From Hetaerina americana (Eukaryota; Arthropoda; Insecta; Odonata; Calopterygidae): a stretch of DNA of 64,000 bases. This document shows, in pieces, positions 26,001-38,000 of this stretch. The notes beneath the pieces were generated by a model, which saw nothing but the letters and a program-made list of their open reading frames with translations, did no database searches and was not told where the DNA came from. The DNA lies in NCBI GenBank assembly GCA_022747635.1, contig JAKTNV010000001.1:28313990-28377989 (forward strand), written 5' to 3'. The position numbers were made by a program, and so were the translations under genes. Positions within the stretch are counted from its first letter, which is position 1. Each line of letters begins with the position of its first letter.

Positions 26001-29000
26001 TTATTATCTCCTTCAAATATTGTGCATTTTTCAAAATATTGCTGGACATGGTTTACTTATCATTAGGAGCTCAAATTAACAAAATTTCCCTATTTTTCAT
26101 ACGAGCATAACTTAATTTATTCTTCATGTCTTAGAAACATATTCAACTCAAATTGGCTCTTCCTTTTACGAGCCAAATCTGCGCTTTCCCATTTTGTTTT
26201 AATCTGTCCAACACAGCCTCGGGGTTTTACTTTATTCCTTAATGGCGGTGAAGTAAGGCCAAGCCAGTTAATCTATTTTAAGTATCGTCACTCTCAGCCA
26301 AGTTTTGATGTCATGTAATGCAGTGACAGAGCGTTCATTACAGGAATTCGTCACAAGTAGAGTGCATAAAATTTGGAGAAGATGGATTATCCTTATCCAT
26401 GGATTTGAAATCCTCCAGAGCTGACGATGAAAGTTTTTTTGGCCGTGTTTTTCAGTAGTTTCCATTTGTGTTGCTAGTGATCGATTTCACCTTCAGTTTC
26501 AAACTTTGCAATCCTTATGCCTTTACTCACTCCTATTATATTTCCAAATTTTTTGTTCAGGAAATTGAGAGGTTCCCGGAAGTGTACATGATTCAAGCTC
26601 TTAAGCAGCTTAGTTGATTTGAATATACCCAGAATATACTGGCGAAACCGCATTTAGGGTCATAAATGGCTGCTTCTTGAAGAGAAATGTGCATCGAGGC
26701 CCTGTAATAATCTTCAGAACTGTCTACCTTATAGTTTTCTCGTTTTATTTGACGTCCACATGTTTTTTTTTAGTTCAACGTCCAACTTGACCATCATCTG
26801 CTTAACGTTCATAAATATTTCATTGCAATGCCCATCGACTTCTCACCTCGACTTTTCAGAGCTGGAATCAATGAATGTATTACATCCGTTGATTCTTCAG
26901 GCCAAGATTTTCTATTTGGAGAATAATCTGGAGTGTATATATAAGTGACAAGATGTCGCGGAGGTAACCCACAACTGAAATCACAGCTTCACAAAGCATA
27001 CACAAAGCTTCCTTCCTTTTTTCATTGGCTTATTTATGTAAAATCCTCGACAATATCTAGCACACTTGTAGTACATTGAAGGACAGCATCGTGCCTCTGG
27101 GCCTATCCTGTCTCGTAATTCATCCCTGTATCAATTTTTTCCTGAGGGTATGAACCAAGAAAGTGTAACGTTGCGGCCGCGAAACTTTGAAAAAATGTGC
27201 CTTTCTTCATTACGCGTAGAATTTTCAATCAGAGCTACCTTAGAATAATTTCAGGTAATGTTATTCCATTTGTGAGATAAGCAAGGCATCATAACAGCAT
27301 TGTCGGACTTCTTTGGTATACCTTTGACTATACCATCTTCGCCACGCATAACAGCGCACTATTAATACCAATGGCTACATTTTTCACATTTACGTTCATT
27401 TATTTAAGAACGATTTGTCCCTTTCCACTTCCAGTTCTTTGTTCTTGGGCGTGAGTAAAACCTTTTATCTTATTCGCCATCAACTTTGAATGCCTGACTC
27501 GAGCTCTTCTTCATTCTCCAAACCCATCAAGAGGAGTCAAAATTCTTTTCTTGAACGGAGAGAAATCGAAGGAAAGTATACATTGGAGGGCAGCACTCAC
27601 TTGAGCTTGGCCGGAAAAAATTCGGAGATGCGTTGACAATATAATAAATATCTAAAAACCGACCCATTTCAAAATGTTTATAACATATTCATCCGGCATC
27701 CGTCAATCGGTTCGTTTTTTATAGTTTTGCTGATTTACGTTGCTATAGTCTTGGAAGTTTTTAATTGAAGTTTTACACTTTTTCCCAGCTTCCACTCAAA
27801 AATGAATCAGTCCTCTTAAATAGTTCGTCAATGGTGGTCCATCCCTTTCAAAGTTATATTTTGCCTATCAACAAAAGTGTATTTTTACAATGGGCAAGAG
27901 TATTTTCCTATTTTCTTGCACTTGAGAAAGATGGAATTTTTTGAGGTTCTCTACTTCCCATTGTGGTTTGAGCAAATTATTTTGAGAATCTTTTCATGGA
28001 TAAATATAAAATTCCGCCATGGTTTTCGAGATCGCTCCTCGCTCCAGGTAGTGTTAGTTGAGGATCGTAGCACCAAGGTTCTCAAACGCATATCCTTTGG
28101 CATAAAACAAATTTAAAAAATAAGCGATAAGCTAATGAATCATAAAGGTCTGTGACGGCCTATATTGTGGTTTGTGAGCCAGGGGCTCTTTAAATTAGAA
28201 AAGGGTCTGGCTTTCTTCGTTTGCCCCAAGATTTTTGCCAAAGATGTAGTTTTTTCTTCAATACCCACCTCTTGTAATAATTACCGTATTTCCTGGCCCA
28301 AAAAACGCACTTTTTTTACTTCAAAATGTGCTCTAAAACCAGCCTCCGCTTTATGGACCTGGGATGCACGGGTTTCGACCTATAAGCGCAAGCCGAATCG
28401 CCGGAAAAATACTCACTATTGCGTATTTTTTCCCGCATGATTTCTAGAAAATGGTTGCTTTTATTACAAATGTCACTAATATCAATGTTTGAGTCAGTAG
28501 TAAGCAACAGTGTTTTAATATTTCTTTGAAAGTACTTCCTAAAAAAATTGCCAAATAAATCGTAAATATATACACAAGAGCGTTTAATTATTTCCAACAT
28601 GTGGTGCTACCGCGAAGCTTAATACGCGTTGGACTGCCGGGAATGTCACCTCTATATTAATATATTCCTATATTGTATCTCTCCCGATAAACTCTGAGTC
28701 TACAGGCATTGAAACTGAAATGGCATGAGAATTTCGTAATGGCATAGTAAATGGTTGTTTTTAATGCAAATTTTTGTGATATCAAAATAATAACAGAAAC
28801 TAAGTGCCGCATGGAAAGTAAAAATGATGATAACCTCATAGGATCTGAAGAGAGAAGATTTTCGTGTAATATTGCATTCAAACTTTAATTCGTGAAGTAC
28901 ACTTCAGAACACGCAAACAAGGCAACTGAAAGGCGTTTTAGCCCAGTGACGACGAATTTCTGGGATTCTGCGATGAATAAACTTTGATATACATGTAGCT

Positions 29001-32000
29001 GCCAATTTTTCAATTGAAAAATTAAATTTATCCGAATTTAGTATTAACTTCAAAATAAGTTGATCATTTACATCTTATGCCAGTATTTTTCGTAAATTCT
29101 CATCTGAAAAATCAGGATGCGCCGGAGCGTTTTATGGGCCGGGAAATATGGTAAATGATAAATGAAAAATCACAACCTTTCAGAGTAGTCCGGAAAACGT
29201 ATTTTTATGTAATTTTCGATGTTTTGACCAATATTTGAGCTGCGACGCGAATTTCATTCTGAATTCGCTTTGCAATCAAAATCCGAATCGAAAATTCGGA
29301 TGGAGCATTGTGAACTTCGGAAGAATGGGAACTTAGCGGTCTGCTTTCGGGGTGAGACGAGGAGACTTGTTGAAATAAGTTATCGGGGTTTAAACATACG
29401 AGATCGTCATCGACCTACTCTTGATTTTTTTTCCTTACTAGTACAAGAAAATAATACACCTGAGAAGGGAGTCTGAAAAGCCCACATAACACACGTAAAA
29501 TATCAATGCATTAAAATCTTATAAATTATGAAATTTGGTTTTCATAATTCCTTGTAAAATTCATGTCATCATGCCAACTGATATAGGATCAAAATGAACT
29601 ATTTCAATCGATTTATTATAAACAAAGTAGAATTTACGAAAAACAATAGTCCAATAACCTAATGAGATTTTCAAATCCAAGCTCATCGTCCGTATTAATA
29701 TTTTCCTTTCCTTTCTCGCAAAATATATAGTAGACCTCCTCTACACCTTTGCACTCCCTCTCCCCCCTCCAAGTGAAACAATGTATCATTTGAATTAAAT
29801 TTCTAAATATGATGTGTCCATCATAAAATTTCCCGGTTGAGCCGGGAACAATTGAATGTATCATTTCCCAGATCCCTTCTCCCCCCTCGTCCAATCTTAA
29901 GCTAGCTTTACCGAAGCGTGAGTACGGATTCCAATATTCCCGAAACTTTAAATCTTATCGGAAGCTCATAATTGACATATTTCAGTGATTATTATTTTAT
30001 GATTATAATTTTTAACAAGAAATTTGAAAATTGGTAACGTTTGCAATGGAGAACTTATGATAGGTCATAAGACAATATTAATCTTTTGCATGGATATTTC
30101 ATTGCAAAATTGGTCAATAAAATCAATATGGGTGGTACCTACAACAGGAGGTACAATGGATGGATGCGGGGCTCTTGGTGAAACAACTAGGCCTTATTGG
30201 CATAAAAGTTCATGGTATTCTATCCAAAAGAAAGTTTGCCCACCAATTGGTATATATTTTGCATCGTTTCATTTATTGTTGCTTTAAATTTTCAGTTCAA
30301 TGTGTAGTTCTTCACTCTGAACAATTAAAAACATTCTAAGATCTAGGAAAGAAGAAAGACTGCAGAATGTGACATATGATAATTTCAGATTTTCTTAATA
30401 TTAAAATGAAAAGAGGTTTTTAATTTAGTTGAATTTTTAGTTTTAGTGAAGTTAAGTATAATTCCTAAAAATTGCTATTTTGATAGGTATGCTCTTCCAA
30501 CATTAAACCCCCAATGTTTAGGTTGTTTTATTATCTATTTAATGCTGCATGATAAGGATTTAAAGATGTCTTATTCTGGTAAAGTTTATCTGACAAATCA
30601 AGGCAAGGCAAAATAGATAATAAAACGACCTAAACATTGGGGGTTTAATGTCAGAAGATCATACCTATCAAAATAGCAATTTTTAGGAATTAAATTTAAC
30701 TTTACTAAAACTAATAATTAATTAAATTAAGGTGCTCTTACCTGACTGGAGGAAAACCACCTCATTAAAAATTAACATTATCTCCACAAGTGGTGGGGAT
30801 AATGATAAATAAGTTTACCCAACTTTATGAAATATTAACTTAAATATAATTTAACTGTGCAACTGTGTAACAAATATGTGCTATTAAAATGTCCAACAGA
30901 AAATACAAAGGAAATAATATCTATTGACGTTTAATAAAATTTTGAATGTGCTAGTGGTTCTTCAGTGTGCTTCTATCATAGAATTGACTTAAGTTCACAT
31001 ACTAGAAATTAATGTTACTATTACAAGCATTTTGGTCCATATACTTTTTAATGGCCTACCTATCCATAGGGTTCGTTTATTTATTTCACATAAAATCAGT
31101 TTGAATAATTGAGATTTTATTTGTTCCGCAAAATGTCTTTGTTTGGAACTCTTTTGAAAAAAGGCATTCCCTCCTGCTCTCGAACTCAAAAGGTGCCATG
31201 TCAAGCTAGTCATATTCATTCTTGTCAAACTGTATGTAGAATAATGAATAAAAAATAAAAGTGATAAGGTGCTATTATTTCAACACCCAAGATTTTTTTG
31301 GCTGTCAAAAAACAAATATAATTGTTTTGCAAACTTAATAGACTAACAGCCACAGATATTTGCTACAGGCTAGCATCAGTTAATTTCTCGAAAATGATTT
31401 TAAAAGCTCAATTTTAAGGAAGTTTAAAAATATTTAATTCAACACAGGAATGCTCTTTTGCCTGATGAGCTTCATCTTGATATGGTGTTGATAGACTAAC
31501 TCAGTGTAATGCTACTTGAAACATAATTTCATTCATTCAAATGCTAAACAAGCTTGTTTCAGGTAGGTAGATGTCTTGGAATGTGTTAAGGATGACTACA
31601 GCATCTCTTTAATGTCACCATTTTACATTGGGCACAAATGCTTGAGATGAAAAATTAATAAACAGGAAACCATCGCAATGATAACTGCAATTCATGGAAT
31701 TCTCTTCCATATTCCTTCCAAACCTCATTGACACTAATAGTACATCCACCTCTCCTCTAATTTTCCATTTGATCTTTTCCATTCCCACCACTCCTCTCTC
31801 CTGCAGAAGTCACTTTATACGAGGGTAGTAAGAAAGGTTCTCAGAATCACTGCCAGATCTCAGCGGTACACAACGAGTTTCCCACGTAGTAATAGGAACT
31901 CCTGTATGAGTAAACACATAATGCTCTGGGAAGAGATCTGTGGTGTAGTAGCATCTCTGTTGTAGTTCCCCTGTAGTGATATGTGAAGATGGAGAAAATT

Positions 32001-35000
32001 GAGATTTGAGAAGTGATTAAATATTTCCCAAAGAAAGGTATGAAAGCAAAGGAAAATACTTGCTGACTTTCAGAACAATCCTGGGGACTCAGCTCCTTCA
32101 TATTCAGGTATTGCCAAGAGGACAAACGAGTTTAAGTTTAGTCAGGACAACATAAATGATGTTCCTCATTGTGGTCAGCCAAAATGTTCCACTACCCCAG
32201 AAATTAATTGCAAAAGTGCATAAAATGGTCACGGAGGTTTGCCAACTGAAAGTGCAAGAAATTGCTGAAGCTGTATGGATGTCAACTATATGGGCATATC
32301 ACATTTTAACTGTGGATTGGGTACAATAAAATTATCTGCCAAATGGGATCTCTTGACGCACCATCACAAATGCATCAGAATGGAAATTTTCTAACAATGT
32401 TTGACCTTTTTTAAGAGAAACCAACAAGGTTTACTGCACTAGTTTGTGGTCACTGATGAAACTTGGGCCCACTACTTCACCCCAGACACAGAACAGCAGT
32501 CAAAGCAGTGGAAACATGTTGATTCACCACCACCAAAGAAAGCAAAGGCAATGCGGTCGTCCAGAAAGGTGATGGCTCCAGTTTTCTGGTATGCAAAAGG
32601 GATTCTGCTGATAGATTATCTTCCCACCTGTCAAACAATCACTGGATAATACAATGCTAATATCCTGCAACAACTGCAGAAAAATATACACAAATAAAGG
32701 CCAGGTTTGGCCAGGAAGAAAGTCATCTTTTGCTCCCTCAGCCCTCTCACATTAGCTGTATCGCCAACTGTGTCTGGTCTATCCTTGGCTGTACCAAGTA
32801 TCAATTAATTTGTAAAGAGATGAAGTATTAATTTTCATTTTGAAATTTTCTTGCAGGTATGAAGAAATTAGAAACAGAACCCAATCATCCACTGCACCTT
32901 TAGAAGGTTTAGTAAATTTGATCACCTACATGCTCGTTGATTTACAAAAAGGAAGTGATTATTATGCATCAATGTTTGAAAGGTAGGCCAAACTGCCCTC
33001 GATGAGTTCTAATTGTATTTTCAAATGAATTGTCTTTTTTACTTGAACTATTCTCCAGTTTCAAATTGGTGATGTGTGTTACACTACTGAGCCATCTTCT
33101 TTATTGAGTATGGATTCAAATGCATTAAACTCAACAAATAAAACATTTTTAAATATCATTAATTTTTAAAAATTATTAAAGGTGCTATTATTTCAATTAC
33201 TCAGATGAATTGATCATAGACATAACACAAAATATTTTTCTTCCACAGTACAAATGGCATACCTTATTTTAGCGTGGTGTATAAACAGTTAGATAAGTTG
33301 GTAAGTAACTTTCAATTTTTTAATTTTATATTGACATTAATCCAGGAAATATATGTGTGTTGATCTGGTTATCTGAAATGTGTTGAATCAGGAATAGAGG
33401 TATATAAATGCCGATTAAATTTTTAGTGTCCAGGGTAATTTTGAATATTTTGTATCGATTGAATAGCAAAAAGATGTATATCATAAAAATATTTAATTTT
33501 GAATGGCTAATCGTCTTGATAATTTATGTAACTGATTTTAATTTTTTTAGAATCAGTTTCATTTGCATGAGAAGTTATTTAAGTATAAATATGTGAAAAA
33601 TAAGGTAGAGTCAATAATGCAACTATGAAAACTTCCTTTTAATTAACAGATGACTTTTAATTTGAAATAGACTCAACCTATCATGAATAGTTGAACCACC
33701 GTTTTCATCATGCCGGACTATTATGGAGTTGACTATGGGTGTCAGAATTATCAAAGTATGTGGCAATTCCTTCAAAATATTTTGCAATACCACTAACAAT
33801 GTATGCCATTAGTTTCCCCATAGAGAGTTTAAACTCGGTGCTCCAATTAGAATCATTATGCTTCTTATAAAGTACAATAGAATTATTTTAATTATTGCTC
33901 TACTTTATAAATAGTGTCATCTGAAATTCAGCTGCATTATTTCACAAATGTTTAAATGTGTGCTTAAAGGTACTCATTCATCTCTTTTTTATTAAAATTA
34001 AAAGGGATTTTTAAATGTAATTTAACATTAATTTCTGTATATAATATTGTATATGATACTCGTTATTTGATGTCTACAGCATTGCTACCATACCTATTTC
34101 ACATGTTCATCTGATATTTAGTAAAATGTTCCTATTTGAAAGCTTTAAATTGTCATATCTAAAATTAATTTAAATATGTTGTTTTAAGGTGATTATTATT
34201 TTTAATTTTGGATAAAGGACTCAATTTCTTCTAATCTTATGCTCTCTTCAGTTGGCAGAGGACGTTTCTAAAGTGATGACAAAAATTGAGGTAGAAAACC
34301 AGATTGTATCATTCATTCAAAATAATAATTCTTCACAAATACCACCAATCACCCTTGCTGGTTTTTGCAACTGGAATTGAAGCACGTTCAAGCACCATAG
34401 TCATGATTTGCTCCTCTTATGCACAAAGGCTTCTTGATATTTTACGTACCTACTTTTATTCACATTTTAAGGGTTGCCACTCCCTTAGTCCTTTCTAATG
34501 ATATACCAACCTTGACCTTCAGACCATTCTTGAAAGGGAGCATGTTGCCACAGGTTTTTATGCAATATTTACCTAAGTTGCACAGGATGAAAACCCATTA
34601 TTATCAATGATGTGATGGTGAAAACTACATGGAAAGGAGATTTCCAATCAAAAATATTTTATCATTAATAATAGATTATCCATATTCTCTGATAAATAGC
34701 TCACTGATTTTCGGTGTAGCATGATTCCTTAAAACTAGGAGAAGACTGAACTTACTTATCTGGATTCAATATTAGGACGTAAATGTACTTGGTCAATTTT
34801 GAGGACCTTCTAAAAGGCTTCTTTGATAATACTTAGGTGAATAATAAATGTGGTAATGGGCTGAGTTGGCATTTATTTTGAGCAAGATAACTAAGGACTA
34901 CTGTGACCTTGATAAGAAAATCTGTTTTATTCAATCGCTGATTTGTATCTTCAATTTGTATTCTAATCAAAGATTGAGTATTAGTCACATCAGTTCTACT

Positions 35001-38000
35001 CTAGTTACTTTTTAATCCTTATTTGCTAATATGAGGAATCATGCATCTTTCATGCAAAACCTTATTTTACATTAATTTTTATTATTCTTAAGTATTGGTA
35101 CAAAATAATTTAATAGATACTAGTTTTTTTGTGGCAACCCTGCTATATCTTTTAATCGACTATTATTAACATAGTTTGCACATTGGCACGTTTTATCAAA
35201 AGGCATATAGAAACATAGCTCATTATCATTTTAAATAGCTATAGTTTGTGCAGAAACCTTTGTAGTAAAATTCAAAATGTTGCACTGCGTTCTAAAATTA
35301 GAAGCCTTTTACCAATTTAGATTTTACATTACATGCAGCACTAAGAAGCACAGAAAATAATGCACAAAACTTGAATTACGGAAGAGTCAACACATTTTCA
35401 CCTTACTACATTTAAGGTCCTAAGTAATCAGTAATATAAAATGTTAGTGATATTTACCATCAGTTGGGGCATAATCCAGCCAAATCAGAGATGCATGACA
35501 CTTCTTTAGGATCTCAAGGCCCACAAAGTTCACGTTCCCAAAAGTATTGCCAATGAAAGGCTTTCAAAAAAAAGATGAAGGGGTTATTATATATACAAGG
35601 CATTATGTCTCATTGAGATCCAAGAAAATATAACATAAGTTATTAATATTTTTCATTAAATAACTCAATATAAATATCAAGTTTCTTTTGCTGTAGGATG
35701 TGAAGTACTCAGCTCCAGACTTGCTTACCATGTACTCCTTCCAAGGCTTTCTGCATGTTTTCCTGACAGCTTCCTCAACATTGTATAATACACTAGAGCA
35801 TCTGTGCCCCTATTGTCATAGTTTCACAGAGTTTTTGTCGACAAACCAGTGTTATTAAGTTTTGACAGCCTTTACTCTGTAGAAACCATAGGAACATTGT
35901 GATATATTGTTTGCAACCATAGTAACTAATTTATTATCCTCCTCTACAATAATAAGAGTAACATTGAGAAAGTATAAGAGTGGGAAAGCCCTCTACAAAG
36001 TAGTCTGTAAATAGAAGGTGTGATCAAAAAAAGACAGGACTGATTTTATAACTTGTTTATTTCAACTTATACAGCTTAATCAAACTTGTCACCCTCAAAG
36101 TACATGCCTTGGCTGATGACGCACCTTTGCCAACATATCTTCCAGCTATCGACCACTGCCTGGTAAGCCGCCTTAGGGATCCTCTTAGGTCCGCCGTACA
36201 ATTAGTTTCAATGTCTGCAATAGATTCGAATCGGTGCCCTTTCAAGGTTGATCTTAACTTTGGAAACAAAAAATAGTCTGACGGAGCCACATATGGAGAG
36301 TAGGGTGGCTTTTAATACTAATAATAAGGAAAGGTGGTGAAGGAGTTTCCTCAATCACACCTTTCCTTTTTTTATTGCAGAAGCAAATACAAAAAAAATT
36401 GCATACAATTTAATAGTATGATATCTTGAGGGGGTTCCTGCTCTCACTTAATCCCCCTTTAGTGTATTGATATAATTAACATCAATTTCACAACATAAGA
36501 AAAATAAATATCACACAAGATGACACAGTAGCATTAAATTACAGAAGTAATGTAGAACCCAAATTTAGTACAATTAGAGAAAAAATTATTATAAGAAATA
36601 TATATATTATTTTATGATAACACTTCAGTTTACAGAGTCATGCAAGATTTTTTTATCGTACACTAGGCAAAATAATACACGTTAGCTTAAAATAGCAATT
36701 AAATACAATTTTATTTATACAATAAATGAACAATACAATTACATTGGTCGCGTAGAATGAGGATCTTTCCACTGAGAAGACTGAGCCTTTGTCTCAACAT
36801 CATAACCGTAAACCCAGGTTCTGCCACCGGTTACGATGGTTTTAATAAACTCTGGGTCGGCATTGGCTCGATCCAGGAGTTCCTCAGAAATTTCCTCACG
36901 TTTTTGTCTCTGTTCATCAGTCAGCACCCACGGGACGAATTTTGATGCGAGGCTCGTCATGCCCAAAATGTCTGCCAAAATTATCTGACAGAGTCCAAAA
37001 GTATTGTTCACTTCATCGGCTATCTCCCTAACAGTTAAACGGCGATTTTCCCGCACCAAATCGTTCACCAATTTGGCATGGTTAGGGGTCTGTCAAAGTG
37101 GAAGGCCTCCCCGTTCGTGAATCTTCATCTGTCGAGGTTCTGTCCGATTTAAAACGACTGTGCCACTGTCTTTGACTCATAGCTTCATCAACAAAGACTT
37201 GCTGAATCATTCCAAATGTCTCCGTAGCACCTTTCCCAAGTTTGAAACAAAATTTCACGCACACACGCTGTTTCTCTAGCACCGTCATTGCTGCCATTGC
37301 ACGCGGTGACGAACAGACTAATACACGTACCACTGCTGCTGCATAACGAATCGACATAAACAAACGTTACACCTCTCATTTTAGTCATCAAATATGTCGC
37401 TAGATGGTGCACTGTGTCTAGTTTCGATCCGTTGAACGGTTTGCGCAGAATAAAATCAGTCCGGTCTTTTTTTGAACACACCTTGTATGAAAGCAAACCA
37501 ACACCAGGAACTCTTTATTTAGGCAGATTTTTCTTGATTGAGACAATTCGTTTTTATTATTTGTAATTGGCTATATTCACTCAATATTCTTCTTCTTAAG
37601 ATACAGTCAAAGAAGTAAAGGTATGGTGTGTATTTAACAAAAATATTAATCCAATTGTGTATATTTTTACATCTCAAGGTGTCATTTGTTTACCTACCCA
37701 AATGGCTTCTGTGGTCATAATCTCATGAAATATTTGCAAAGCAAAAGCAATAGAAGCAGCACAAAAGACAACTAAAATTAGTTCGAATAGTGACTTGGAT
37801 TGTTAGGACAATGATAAGGACAGAGAAATTAGAACAATAAAGTGTGAGATAGAGAGAGGAAAATAGATGTTTTAGGGCTAAGTAAGGTGTGATGGAAGGA
37901 TAGAGGGGATTACTGGAGAGATAATTAGATAGTGTAACCAACAGCAAAGACTGTAAATAGAGTAATATATACACACAGTGGAGGGAAATAGAGTCAGCAA

